Of a stretch of 64,000 nt of DNA, positions 31,270 through 43,223 are shown piece by piece; within the stretch, counting starts at the first letter, position 1; each line of letters begins with the position of its first letter. The DNA is taken from positions 73,519,205-73,583,204 of the forward strand of contig OZ034804.1 of NCBI GenBank assembly GCA_964028335.1, written 5' to 3'. A model generated the notes under the pieces. That model saw nothing but the letters and a program-made list of their open reading frames with translations, was not told the origin of the DNA and did no database searches. Both the position numbers and the translations under genes were made by a program. Origin of the DNA: Altica lythri (Eukaryota > Arthropoda > Insecta > Coleoptera > Chrysomelidae).

Positions 31270-32044
31270 TTGGTCCTTCGACACGGATATTTCCGTAAAA
31301 GTAGTGATACAGTATATAAAAAATTCCACTGAAAGCGTGCCATTAACCACCAGTTGCAACGGAAAAGCCACGTGCTCAGCAGAAACAAGTCTACGATTGT
31401 TAATGTAAGTCTGTTCCATTATTTGTTAATCCTGTAGTTTTTAGTCAATTTATAATAGCCAGGGCAAATAATATTAACATATTTATATTCCTTTTCTAAG
31501 CATTTATTACATTTTAAATACATTTTCAATGTAATTTCAATTTAAAGTGGTGCAATATTATCGCCATTTCTTATAATACTTCAGTTCAATTTATAACTGA
31601 TTGATTAACAATTTATTATAAAATTCAGTTCAATTTATAACTGATTAATTACCAAATTATTATACAAATTAGTTCAATTTAAAGCTGATGTTTTACAATT
31701 TTTCCGTTGCATGAATATTTTACAATTTAAAGTTAAATTTAAAGTTAAGACTATTTTTTAATTCTGATAAATTGGGTCAATTTATATCTAATTTATTAAC
31801 AACCTTTATTTAACACATACCTATCCATTAAAAATTACAATTTAAATTACAATTTATCTCCACTCAATAAAATATAACAGTACAATTTAACAATTTTTGC
31901 CAATTTTATATCCACAATTATAAGTAATAAGATACAAACAGTTTTAAGTTTTTTATAAAACTGTTGCGTTTCACTATTTTCTATAATTTACTTTCATCAT
32001 TGAAATTATTAATTTAATATCTTTTGCTAAAATATAAGGAAAAA

Positions 32045-35000
32045 ATGGCTGATGAAAAGAAACTAATAAGAAAAAGAGGTACTTTAAAAACAAAACTTAC
32101 GTATTTAGAAAAATATATAGAAGAATTAAAAAAGGCTAGTGAACAAAATAAATCAATATATACCGAAATTGAGTTAAAGATCGGGTTAGCTGAAACTATG
32201 TTTAGAGAATTCACAATAAATCAAACAGAAATTGAAAATATATGTGATGAAGGTAAACTAAATGAAAATAGTGAAGAAGGTGAAATATTTGAAAGTCGCT
32301 ATGTAAAGGCTGTAGGATTCTTAAAACAGTACATTAAAGAAGAAAATAGTGAGAACAACTCATTGCCGCCTCCACAAAATGTAACAATACACAATGTTTC
32401 AAATCAAAATCCATTACAGAATATCTTGATTCCAAAGGTTAAAATCCCCACCTTTAGCGGCGAAGCCGAGTGCTGGTTAGATTTTAAAAACTCCTTTTTG
32501 ACAAATATACATAATGTGGAAGGTATTAATAACTTTCAAAAATATCAAATTTTGCAAGCATCAGTGGATGGTTATGCGAAACGGTTAATTAAATACGATC
32601 AAATTAACGAACATACTTATGAAATAGCGTGGAATTCTTTATGCGATACATATGACCGGAAAAAGACGTTAATTGACAGTCATTTAAAGGCAATTTTTAA
32701 TATCCCAAGTATTCAAAAAGAATCATCAAATCTATTTAATAAATTTTTACATGACATCTCAGGACATTTGTCAGCTTTAGATGGGTTAGAAGTATCCAAA
32801 AAGGTATTGTGGGAAACAAGCATTATTTATCATTTAGCAAATAAATTGGACAAACACACATTACGAAAATGGAAAGAATGCAATCATGATCAGGAGTTAC
32901 CCTCATTACAAGAATTTTTAGAATTTATTAAAAATAGAGTTGACATTTTAAATTCAATCGAAGATGATTCTAGTAAAAAAGATGATTCATTTAAAAAACA
33001 ATTTGGTAATAAATTCCCAAATAAACAAAGGGTTAATTTAACATTGAAAATTAAATGTAATTTCTGTAATAAAGAACATTTAATTTATCATTGCAAAGAG
33101 TTTTTAAAATTAGATGCGAAGTCTAGACGCGAAACGGTTAAACGGTTAATTTTATGCGAAAATTGCTTAAAGACCGGTCACCAAAAGGAAACCTGTATAC
33201 GAGGTCCATGCAGAAAGTGTTATGAGAAACATAACACACTTCTTCATACCGAAAATACAGCTATTAATGTGTCTTTAGACAATACTACTCAAAATATTGG
33301 AAATACATCGGTGTTCTCTATTAATAACACAAATTATAAACAAATACTTTTATCTACCGTTGTCTGTTTTGTAAAAAATTTAAGCGGGGAAAATATTCAA
33401 TGTAGAGCATTATTAGACAGTGGCGCTCAATCTAATTTACTTACAGCTGAGTTCTGCTCAAAATTACAATTACCCACAATTCCCACTAACATGTCGATTG
33501 TCGGTATTAATCAAGTTTCCTCAGTTTTGAACAAAAAATGTAACATTTCGATCTCCTCAAAAATAGGCAAATATAAAACGAATATATGCTGCTATATTGT
33601 CCCTAATATTTCTAACGATTTACCTGATCAAACGGTTTACACAAACAATTGGAATATACCAAAACATTTAGAATTAGCAGATTCGGAGTTTTTTAAACCT
33701 CATCCCATTGACATGTTGATTGGATCTCAACTCTTCTGGGATTTAATTATAGATGGAAAAATCTCTCTCGGAAAGGGGTTGCCAATTCTTCACAATACCA
33801 AATTTGGTTGGATAATAAGTGGATCGGTTGGTAATTTTCCTCAAACCTCTGTATGCAATTTTCTAAAGATTATTCCTGAAGATGAACAACTAAAAAGATC
33901 CTGGGAGTTAGAAGAAATTGATATCTCATCTGATTTTACAAAGGAAGATGCCCAGTGTGAACAGTTGTTTAAAGAAACCACATCTCGTGATGCCCAAGGA
34001 CGATTTGTTGTGCAATTTCCATTTAAACATTCCCCAGGCATCCTTGGCGACACTAAAGAAATAGCTAAAAAACGCTTTTATAATTTAGAAAGAAAACTTG
34101 AAAGTAATTCCAAACTTAAATCTATGTATCATGATTTTATTCATGAGTATATATCCCTTGGACATATGTCAAAAATATCGGATGACAATTTAAATGAAAC
34201 CTCTTCTTATTATTTACCTCATCATGGGGTTTTTAAGGATGACAATATCACTACAAAGTTGAGAGTGGTCTTTGACGGATCGTGTGCATCTACATCTGGA
34301 TGGTCATTAAATGATTTGCAATTAACTGGTCCAAAATTACAAAATGATATATTTAATATTTTGTTAAGATTCAGGTGCCACAAATTTGTTGTTTCTTCAG
34401 ACATATCTAAAATGTACCGCCAGATAATTATGCACGAAAAACATCGTCAGTTTCAAAAGATTATTTGGAGAAGTGATTCTTCCACTGAACCATCTACCTA
34501 CGAACTTAGCACTGTAACTTATGGAACTAGTTCCGCACCATTTTTAGCTATACGTTGTCTGCAAGAACTAGCATATATTAACAAAGATTTATTCCCTGAG
34601 TCTAGTGCGGTTATCTTATCTGATTTTTACGTAGACGATTTAATTACGGGTTCAGATTCTCTAGAAACTTTAAAGAATACTTGTCATGAAATTTATTCAA
34701 TGTTAGAAGATGGTGGTTTTATTTTAAGAAAATGGCTTACCAATGAACCTTCAATCTTGTCTGACTTAAAAATAGAACATGTCTCAAATGCAATTTTGAA
34801 TTTAGGCGAGGGTGAAGGTGCAAAAACTTTAGGACTTCGTTGGTATAATCATGATGATATTTTAAAATATCGAGTTCCGACCTTAAAAATTCCACCTGTT
34901 TTCTCAAAAAGAAATATTTTAGCAGATATTGCCCAATTGTATGATCCACTAGGTTTATTGGCTCCATGCATTATCCTGTTTAAAATGCTCATTCAAACTT

Positions 35001-37196
35001 TATGGACAAAGAAATTGTCATGGGACGAACCGGTATCAGACGATTTATCAAGTAACTGGTTACGTATTAGGAATAATTTAAATAAGTTAAACGATATTGA
35101 GATTCCACGTCGCGGAATAGGTCTTAATTGTCGTCCGTTAGAACTTCATTGTTTTTGTGATGCCTCACAAAAGGCATATGCAACTTGTATTTATTTACGA
35201 AGTCAAAATTCTGACGGCGATTGCTTTTCTCATTTATTATGTTCTAAAACTAAAGTTGCTCCTATTAAGACTATCTCTATACCACGATTAGAATTATGTG
35301 CTGCCTTATTAGGTGCACAATTATTCAAAAAGGTAATCAGCTCTTTACCTTACTCTTTACCGTGTGTTTTTTGGTCAGATTCGCTAGTTGTACTTTCGTG
35401 GATCCGTAGTGATTCTAATAAATACCAAATTTTTGTAGCTAATAGAATAGCTCAGATACAATCGTTAACAAAGGTCGAAGATTGGCATTATATAAATACA
35501 AAAGAAAATCCTGCAGATTTAGCTTCTCGTGGAATTCAACCTCAGTCACTATTAAATTCAGTTTTGTGGTGGCAAGGTCCTAATTTTTTAACCCAGAAGG
35601 AAAATAAATGGCCTATATACGATCCTTGCGAATGTATCGACGAATTACCCGAATTAAAAAGGGCTACTAATAAAATATTCACAACCACAATTTCTAACTA
35701 TAACAAAATTTTTAGCCAATGTTCAAAATTATATAAATTACAACGAGCGATAGCCTATTGGATAAGATATTTTAAAAATAAACAATTGTCAAAAGAAACG
35801 AGAAAAGTAGGGTATCTCTCCACGGAAGAAATACAAAGAGCACACATGGGTCTGATTAAATTTGCGCAAAAGGAATGTTTTGAAGATGCAATCAGATCAC
35901 TTTCAACAAAGGGGTTTTTGGCAAAAGGTAATTCATTAATCTCATTGTCTCCATTTATAGACGATAATCAAATATTAAGAGTAGGCGGTAGACTCAAACT
36001 ATCCTCTCTTGACATGAATGTCGTGCATCCTATTTTACTTTCGGCTAAACATCCACTGACCAAACTAATATTTATTACTAAGCATGAAGATCTCTTACAT
36101 GCCGGACCACAGTTGCTATTAGCTGATATTAGACAAACTTTTTGGGTAATTGGAGGCAGAAACCTCGCAAAGAAAACCGTACACGAGTGTATTCGTTGTT
36201 TTAAATTTAATCCTAAGACTACTAACATCCCGATAGGTCAATTGCCCCAAAAAAGGATAACTCCGTCATTACCTTTCGTAACCACAAGGCCTGGATTATG
36301 CAGGACCATTTTTAATAAAAGATAGAACGCTTAGGAATGCTAAATTAGTTAAATGCTACTTATGTATATTTGTTTGCTTTTGTACTAAATCTGTACATTT
36401 GGAACTTGTATCCGATTTAACATCGGAATATTTTTTAGCTTCCCTTAAAAGGTTTATAGCACGTCGCGGTATTCCGTCAGATATATATTCTGATAATGGA
36501 ACAACATTTGTCGGGGCTCGCAATGAGTTGTTAAAATTAGAAAAGTTTCTTAAAGATCATTCCAAAGTTATTCAAGATTTTTGTATATTTAAAAATATAA
36601 ATTGGCATTTTATTCCGCCATATTCACCCAATTTTGGTGGATTATGGGAAGCTGCTGTGAAAAGCGCAAAATACCATTTAAAAAGAGTTACCCATAATAT
36701 CACTTTAACGTATGAAGAATTTAATACTTTAATTATTCAAATTGAAGGAATATTAAATAGTCGACCATTATTTGCCATGTCTAGTGACCCTAATGATCTC
36801 CAACCCTTAACACCATCCCATTTCCTGATTGGACGCTCCATAAATACATTACCTGAATTTGATTTTAACCGCATCCCCAATAACAGACTTACCTCGCTGG
36901 AAGCTGTTCAAAAGCATCGAAATTCATTCTGGATTCGATTTAACACCGAATATATAACCAAACTAGCTCAATCATATAAATGGAGTGACCATGGCAGCAA
37001 AATAGATAAAGATGCTCTTGTACTGGTTAAAGATTTAAAATCACCGCCAAACCGATGGTTAACAGGTAGAATCCTTGATCTTCACCCAGGAAAGGACGGC
37101 GTTGCTCGTGTAGCAACCATCAAAACTACTACTGGTATTATCAAGAGGTCTATTAGAAGTTTGTGTCCATTACCTTTGGCTCCATCCAATGAATGA
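32045..37196 (+). pseudogene. BEL/Pao gag-pol polyprotein, frameshifted in integrase
   Basis: Starts at the ATG at 32045 (MADEKKLIRKRGTL). In order: Gag with an N-terminal coiled coil; zinc knuckles near 33050-33240 (CNFCNKEHLIYHC, CENCLKTGHQKETC); retropepsin-type protease with DSGAQ at 33416-33430; reverse transcriptase with YVDD at 34628-34639; RNase H starting near 35140 (CFCDASQ); and an integrase with an HHCC zinc domain near 36085-36210. The frame closes at 36323-36325, but the integrase core (DYAGPF, then IYSDNGTTFVGA, then the catalytic Glu in GGLWEAAVK) continues one frame over from about 36288 to 37196. A one-base insertion near 36280 is the likely cause. Only that break separates it from an intact ~1,700-residue polyprotein. 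Confidence 0.9.
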
Positions 37197-37368
37197 TTTT
37201 TTTTAACAGTGCAAACAGTTTTGTTAAGTGCTCTAGTGTTCTAAAACTTTGACCTATGGATTTCAAAATCACATTTACCGCAATGTAGTTTGATTCACTA
37301 GGACTATACACATTGTTTATTTTTTATTTTATTTTGTTTTGAAGGTATCCCTTCAAAAGGTGGGAGTA

Positions 37369-37620
37369 TGTTTAATTTTATTTTTTTTATTGAAATAGTT
37401 AATAATGTTTTATTCTTTTATGTAACACGTGGCAACCGCGCTTTTGTTACGATTCGAGGGAGCGACAAACCCTAAACCAAGAGATGAATTGTAGCCATTA
37501 CGAAGTAAAGTTGTGTAAAAAGTAATTTACTATTTTTTCTTACAATAATCATTATTTTACCTTCTACGAACCAAAGTACTATACAGTCCACTAATAGTTC
37601 AACAATTTAAACAAAAAACA
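37369..37620 (+). repeat. 3' LTR of the BEL/Pao element
   Basis: Identical by eye to the 5' LTR. Preceded by the polypurine tract at about 37356-37367 and followed by CTAGAG. Confidence 0.9.
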
Positions 37621-37626
37621 CTAGAG

Positions 37627-37925
37627 TATATTGGATCTATCGCTTTATGTTTATCACGTATAAAAAAAAATTACTACCCCTTTAATTTTTACATTTTACC
37701 CTGCTATATACTATAATTATAATTATTGTTAATACTAATTTACTACTTTATATATTTAGGAATAGTTAGCTAAGATTTTTACTTTACAGGAACTGAACTA
37801 GAACAATTTTTATTGCCTTTCAGTTTCCTTTTTGTATCAGTTTTACATAATCTATTTATTTTTAAAACTGTAACTCCTTTTTTTGATACAAATAAACTTA
37901 TTATTATTATTATTATTATTATAAT
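37627..37925 (+). repeat. LINE 3' UTR-like sequence with (TTA)n tail
   Basis: An AT-rich stretch ending AATAAAC then about eight TTA repeats (37898-37921). LINE A at 41.5-46.7 kb ends in the same (TTA)n type of tail. No coding sequence. Confidence 0.4.
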
Positions 37926-38675
37926 GTTGCCGTTACTCAAAAATGTCTTTAAGTATACGTAATATATACAAAATTGATATCATTAGTAAAAACTGTTTAA
38001 ATTAAGCTAGTTAATTAATTTAAGTATATATTTTTTAAGAATATTTTCATATTATCTTTCTAAGAGTCATTGACGAACAATTGAATAGTTAAGTAGAGAG
38101 AACATTTTCAAAATATATAAACTTAGGAATTTTCGGAAATATATCTGGCAACCTAGATTCGAAAGTCGGTTCCTTTGATAGGATTATGAGGCGTGGTTGG
38201 CTTTCCACATTAATATTAGATAAACTATAGGAATGTGTGGGTCCCAATCATATCGGCCAAAGTCGTTTTTATATAATTTCTAACTTTCAATAATCCTCTG
38301 ATAGATATCTAATATAATTATTAGTTTTTGTTGAATTACCAACAAAATACAAACTTGATAATATATAAAGATATAGCCAGTATAACCAACTGTTGAATGT
38401 TGTGCTTCTGATTAAACTTAATAATCCAGAAAATAAGTTATATTATACGTATTGAATACTTGAATTTATTTATTAAATAAATTATTTAACTATTATCATC
38501 TTAGTGTTTTTTAATAATAAACAATAAAATGTCCGTTTGTCGAATTGTACTCTTCATAGAGAAGCGAATATGTTTAAACAAACATCGATTAAAAATATTC
38601 ACCTGTTGAAAAATAAAGCTGGTGCGTGTCTGTTTTATTTGTTTTTTCAAAAAAAAGGTGAAAATACCAACTTAC
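37926..38675. other. ENT4-like intron 1, gene-proximal end
   Basis: No gene seen. The stretch 38150-38280 contains the inverse copy of the short repeat found near 16025-16060 (GTGGGTCCCAATCATATCGG here). Confidence 0.4.
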
Positions 38676-38869
38676 CTATTATATGGAATAAGAAACCCCA
38701 TTCCACCAAAAATAAACGAAACATATACCAAATTGTAGTTGTCTTCTGGTAAACATAATTCACTAAAAGTCTCTTGTCGAGATGTTCTAGCGAAATTCTC
38801 ATTTTTATTTTTTTCCAATTTTTCGTAAGCTGAACCGGAACCGGAACCGTCAGCTTTTTCTTCTGACAT
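38676..38869 (-). CDS. ENT4: ENT4-like exon 1: N-terminus and TM1
   Basis: The ATG at 38869 opens MSEEKADGSGSGSAYEKLEK, a hydrophilic cytoplasmic tail, followed by TM1 (NLVYVSFIFGGMGFLIPYN), which matches the ENT-family start where the protein enters the membrane and reaches a P-W/Y-N motif. The exon ends after 64 codons plus two bases at AATAG|GTAAGT. The split serine codon is completed by the first base of the exon at 15711. Upstream (38870 onwards) is presumably 5' UTR and promoter; no clear TATA box is visible. Confidence 0.85.
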
Positions 38870-39310
38870 GTTGCACTGTTTTAACTACATTTATCACTAA
38901 ATACCGGGGTTGTGTAGGTCTAGTTATTTTAAGAAATTAAGAATATAAATCCTGGACTTCTGGGATCAGTTGATATTTGCGCAGGGGTATTTTATTGATC
39001 TCCCGGTACACGCATGCGGTGGTAATACAGACCGGAAAAAGGAAATAAAAAAATCTACTTTGGTACATTATTAAATTTGAAAAATAATTAACCATCCGTT
39101 GTTTTAAAGCTAAAACTGTCCTCTATATTAATTTCTATAAATTCTCATTTTTTTTTAAATAGATTTTTATATATTTAAAAAAATAATCAACACTAATGTC
39201 TATATATAGGTATATAACTTATATAATATAAGTAACCAGGTGAGTAATGACGTCAAACATGTAATAATTTATTAATGAGATGGAAAGATTGAATAATTTG
39301 TAACGTACTT
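38870..39310. promoter_or_regulatory. presumed 5' UTR and promoter of the ENT4-like gene
   Basis: Directly upstream (in gene orientation) of the ENT4-like ATG. It has a moderately GC-richer patch at about 38990-39040 (CTCCCGGTACACGCATGCGG) within AT-rich sequence, typical of a TATA-less start region. Inferred from position; no core motif decides it. Confidence 0.3.
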
Positions 39311-39519
39311 TTTAAAATAAAATATATTTATTTATTTATTTATTTATTAAACGGAAATATCCTTTTTCACAATAATTATTAATAAACAATATAGATATAG
39401 CAAGCATTGGTTTAAAACTTAACTTAACACTTAACAAAATACATATGTATAAAAGATATAAAAGTATAAGAAACAAAAGGTACATATATACACAGTCTAA
39501 CAAAACTAACATATAGTAG

Positions 39520-40621
39520 GTCAGTAAAAATAGCATTTAACTTTGCACTAAATTTCCGATCCAAATTTCTTTTTTTATAAGGTTTCGGATAACTTACTGA
39601 ATATAAAATCACAAAATGCTGACAGATCCAGGTGACGCTAGAGGCGCCATCTTGAAAAAACGTTTTCGGCCGATATCTCGGAAACTATGCCTTTTAGAGC
39701 AAAAGCCATATTGACCATTATTATAGAAAATTAAATTTTGCATCTTTTGTTTTTAGCAAACTTTTTTGTAAAAATTACCGTTTACGATTTATGGCCCATT
39801 TAATGAACTGGTTTTTCGATCGCAGCCAATAACTCTTGAAAGATTAGATTAATCAATAAAATGCATCAATCCATTTTTAAAGATCCGTTTATTCTCTACA
39901 ACTCTTGTTTTAAACTTTTTTTTCTAATGTCCATAGTTTTTGAGTTATAGGACGTTTTATGTTGGACTACCGAGCGAAAAGTTGAAAATTTCAAGAGACG
40001 CATAGAATATAATAGTACAAATTCAACAAATAAATTAAAAAAAATATCCCGATTGTTTATGTAGTTAACAAATAATAGTTCAATTCCTTACCTGCAATAG
40101 TAACGAACATTTTTTTATTCTACTTAATTATATTTCGCTGCCGCGTCACCCGCCGAACGGCGACATTTCTTCATTAAACGTCCTATAACTCAAAAAGTAT
40201 GGACATTAGAAAAAACGTTTAAAATAAAAGTTGTAGAGAATAAACGGATCTTTAAAAATGAATTGATGCATTTTATTGATTAATCTAATATTTCAAGAGT
40301 TTTTGGCCGCGATCGAAAAACCGGTTCATTAAATGGGTCATAAATCGTAAACTGTAGGTTTTACAAAAAAGTTTACTAAAAGCAGAAGATGCGAAATTTT
40401 ATTTTCTCTAATAATGGTCTTTATGACTTTTGCTCTAAAGTGCTTAGTTTCCAAGATATCGGCCGAAAACGTTTTTTCAAGGTGACGCCTCTAGCGTCAC
40501 CTGGAATTGTCAGCATTTTGTGGTTTTATGCTCAGTAAGTAATCCCAAATCTTATAAAAAAAAAATTTTGGATCGGAAATTTAGTGCAAAGTTGACTCAA
40601 AAAAACGGCTATTTTTACTGG
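39520..40621. repeat. 1.1-kb palindrome, arms ~445 bp, loop ~209 bp
   Basis: The arms 39520-39962 and 40172-40621 are imperfect inverted copies. They include GATCGGAAATTTAGTGCAAA, AAAACGTTTT, the GGTGACGCTAGAGGCGCC region, CGGCCGATATC and GAGTTATAGGACGTTTTAT with complements. The loop holds GC-richer CCGCGTCACCCGCCGAACGG. No gene. Probably a foldback-type MITE. Confidence 0.8.
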
Positions 40622-40727
40622 CGTATAGGTATATACACAAATATAGACTATAGAATGAACGAGTACTACAAGTGGTTGCATAAAAGGCGTAAACATTGGT
40701 TTTTAAAACTATTAGTCGACGAACCTA

Positions 40728-41432
40728 TTATATCACAGCTCTTATAATATTATTATTACATAGACGCATGCATCTTCGTAAGGGATTGTTGTAACTAAAA
40801 TTAGATGTACAAGTGGGTATTTCAAATAAAACTATATTGCGAGTAGATCTTAAAGGTACCTTAAAATATATGGAAGATAGAATATCGGGACAATTTACAG
40901 TGCCATTTATTATCCTATGTAATGTCATCAAATCTAATAAATCACGCCTAATTTGTAGTTTCGGTAAGGCCAATTGGATTCTTAATTGGTCATAGCTTTT
41001 ATTAACACCAAGTTTAAATGCACATGATCTTAAAAATTTATTTTGGACTGATTCTATTTTGCTGATATGAACGTTATAATAAGGGGACCAAATAACAGAT
41101 GCATACTCCAGGATTGATCTAACGAATGATAAGTATATTAATCGCATTGAATAAGTTGTAAAATCGGCAGAGTGTCGATTTATGAAACCAAGCATTTTTA
41201 AAGACTTGTTAACTATAAAATTAATATGAGGAATAAATGATAATGAACTGTCAAATATGACCCCGAGGTCTCTGATTTCTTGTACCCTATTAATAATTTT
41301 ATTGTTTACACTATAATTATATTCAAGAGTTGTCATACGTTTAGTGAACGATATACATAAACACTTGGAAGAATTTAATATCATATCATTATGAGTACAC
41401 CAAATAAATATTGACCTCAGATCTTCTTGCAC
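40728..41432 (-). pseudogene. LINE ORF2 C-terminal fragment
   Basis: A 234-residue open frame: CTHNDMILNSSKCLCISFTK (after the palm), INRVQEIRDLGVIFDSSLSF (thumb), then RLIYLSFVRSILEYASVIWS and IESVQNKFLRSCAFKLGV. This is the C-terminal section of a CR1/Jockey-like ORF2 protein. The catalytic YADD and everything upstream are absent, so it is 5'-truncated. It differs from the other LINEs of the window. Confidence 0.75.
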
Positions 41433-41981
41433 TTATGCACAATCTTCTATGCATGAGATTTTCATAAACATACTTATATATTCATATACCTGGTGAATTT
41501 GGTACCGCCTAATAATTAATGACATTTTTTCTCGTTTTTTAAATTGATTTTTTCTTGTTTAGTCGATTTTATCATATTTTTTGTCTGTTTCCAGGTTCTT
41601 ACTTTTTTCTTCGTTGTATTATCCGGTTTTGTCATTTTTTAGTTGTTTCTTTTGATTTTCTTCATTTTAAGAAAAAAATTCTCGTTTAATATTAACTGCG
41701 CCACCTTACGGTGGCGTCATAATACTTATTTCAGTAAGTATTTTCTTAGTTTTCTTTTTTCCGCAATTTTTTTTTCGTTAATTTTCCATCTTACTTTAGT
41801 TTTTCGTCTTTTATTAGTTTATCCACATTTTATTGCAATTTTTGTGATTTTTCCTTTTACTACCATATATTTATTATATCTATTAGGAATTCATGTACAA
41901 TTTTCTTTATGTTGCTCAGATTTTTTTGTTGCAGCCTGTAGAGGCCCATCCTGGCCTAGTCAGAATTAGAAATACAATAAA

Positions 41982-43223
41982 ATGCATGAATTCCACACCC
42001 TCCAGGCTAGTAACTCTGGCAGAGACGGGGAGTCCTTATTCCAATCAATTCGGGAAATGAAACAAGATATTTTCAACCTTACCTCCATTTTTTTGAATAA
42101 CCAAGAGGATTCCTTTAAGATTCAAATCCATGACACATCCAAAGAAGAGCTAATGAAGGAAATTGGTGATCTCCGCAAAATTATTAACCAAATGGCTACT
42201 AACATAGAAAAGTTAGCTGCCAAAGATAAGCTCAATGTGAATGCTGGCCCATCAAAAAAATACACAAAGTCGATATCAACCCAGACTGACGATGATATTT
42301 CATTAAATACTTCCGTACTCCAGAAAACATCGACAAAGGAAGATTGGCAGTATATAGTTGTTTCAAAAATCCCAGCACTATACACAGCTAAGCACCTTGC
42401 ACACTATATCAAGGAAAAATTAGGCACCACCGACTTTATTCGATGCTTCCCAATGTTGAAAAGCAGGGAAGGTTCAGACTCAGATTTTAAAGTTGGTGTG
42501 CAAAACAAAAATTACCTGAAGCAGCTCAAAGAAATCAATATGTGGCCGTCAGGTACAGAAATTACCGATGCTACTAATCTTCCAACGAATATTTATTCAC
42601 AACCAGTTCCTCCTTCTCATTCAGTTTCTCCTAACGTACCACCGCAGTCAGCTACAAATTGTTCATCATCAAAACCAGTACCTTTGTCTACGGAGGCAAA
42701 ATATATACAAATTCGTTCTGACAAGGAAGCTATTGCAGCTAGTAAATCCTGTGGGAAGGATTTGCAAAACATTAAAGTTGTGAATAAACCTGACAAACTC
42801 GATGAGAGATTGGGCATGGATCCAATGACTCCACCAATAGTGAGGCTGTCCCGAACTTCGGATATGGAAAATGGTCGCTATTTGTTGTCCAGGCTGAGAG
42901 ACCCCCTGATTCTAAAACCCCTTAGGCTATTCCTTGCCTATTTGCATGACCAGCCTTCAAGTGTATGTATGGAAGGGCACACTAGCACTAGCATTAAATT
43001 AATGTTAGCATCAGAGGGTCTTCCTAGCGATGTAGACTCCTTGCAGAAGTTGTATTACCGCTTCCACAATGCTTACGGTATTGGCTTAGCGGAAGTTGAA
43101 GCAGACCTCTCTTCCTTTAGGACTTATTTTTCTTTAGAGAAGCTCTGCCGGCTCCAAAAAATCAGAGAATGCCATAAGAACTATTATTCAAGTGGTTCTT
43201 CATCCAGTTCAAAAAATTTTTAA
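41982..43223 (+). CDS. LINE A ORF1 protein
   Basis: A 413-residue protein starting MHEFHTLQASNSGR. Residues about 45-85 look coiled coil (EELMKEIGDLRKIINQMATN). About 124-190 may be an RRM-like fold (DWQYIVVSKIPALYTAKHLA). Then comes a proline/serine-rich linker, and a C-terminal helical region (LSRLRDPLILKPLRLFLAYL). The protein ends in a serine run. In this LINE group ORF1 binds the element's RNA. No CCHC knuckles are visible. The stop overlaps the start of the ORF2 frame, with an A AAA AAT heptamer just before it. Confidence 0.7.
   Translation: MHEFHTLQASNSGRDGESLFQSIREMKQDIFNLTSIFLNNQEDSFKIQIHDTSKEELMKEIGDLRKIINQMATNIEKLAAKDKLNVNAGPSKKYTKSISTQTDDDISLNTSVLQKTSTKEDWQYIVVSKIPALYTAKHLAHYIKEKLGTTDFIRCFPMLKSREGSDSDFKVGVQNKNYLKQLKEINMWPSGTEITDATNLPTNIYSQPVPPSHSVSPNVPPQSATNCSSSKPVPLSTEAKYIQIRSDKEAIAASKSCGKDLQNIKVVNKPDKLDERLGMDPMTPPIVRLSRTSDMENGRYLLSRLRDPLILKPLRLFLAYLHDQPSSVCMEGHTSTSIKLMLASEGLPSDVDSLQKLYYRFHNAYGIGLAEVEADLSSFRTYFSLEKLCRLQKIRECHKNYYSSGSSSSSKNF
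43211..43217 (+). promoter_or_regulatory. candidate -1 ribosomal frameshift site between ORF1 and ORF2
   Basis: In the ORF1 frame the end reads TCA AAA AAT TTT TAA, so A AAA AAT is a canonical X XXY YYZ heptamer ending four codon positions before termination is complete. The ORF2 frame is exactly -1 and is open through this point, with no ATG in the first ~45 codons. Use is inferred. Confidence 0.5.

Larger units (their letters stand above)
31018..37620 (+). mobile_element. BEL/Pao LTR retrotransposon, 6.6 kb
   Basis: Two 252-bp LTRs (31018-31269, 37369-37620) that I read as identical, bounded by the direct repeat CTAGAG (31012-31017, 37621-37626). A primer-binding-site candidate TGGTCCTTCGACACGGA starts at 31271, and a polypurine tract AAAAGGTGGGAG ends just before the 3' LTR. 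A single gag-pol frame lies between, with domain order protease, RT, RNase H, integrase as in BEL/Pao. Identical LTRs indicate a young insertion, yet the integrase has one frameshift near 36280-36290. Confidence 0.95.
9879..38869 (-). other. ENT4: ENT4-like nucleoside transporter gene, exons 1-6 (3' part outside window)
   Basis: Six minus-strand exons at 38869-38676, 15711-15557, 15339-15208, 14186-14112, 10839-10613 and 10080-9879 join through canonical GT..AG sites with matching phases (2,1,1,1,0,1) to give 328 contiguous residues of an SLC29-family transporter. These cover TM1-TM6 and the cytoplasmic loop before TM7. The family moves nucleosides (ENT4 also organic cations) across the plasma membrane. 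TM7-TM11 must be encoded left of position 1. Intron 1 is about 22.96 kb and holds the giant inverted-repeat element, a LINE and a BEL retrotransposon. The assignment to ENT4 rather than another insect ENT rests on motif resemblance. Confidence 0.85.
39318..41440 (-). mobile_element. LINE (minus strand) with a palindromic insert in its 3' part
   Basis: The RT/thumb C-terminal frame is at 41432-40728, and an (ATTT)n run at 39326-39350 could be its 3' tail (AAAT repeats on the minus strand). A 1.1-kb palindrome lies between. The 5' part is missing. Confidence 0.5.

Noticed and set aside
41643..41969. 108-codon frame upstream of LINE A ORF1 as a separate protein
   Set aside because: It covers the pyrimidine-rich 5' UTR; the homologous stretch of the second copy at 46742 onwards does not preserve it.
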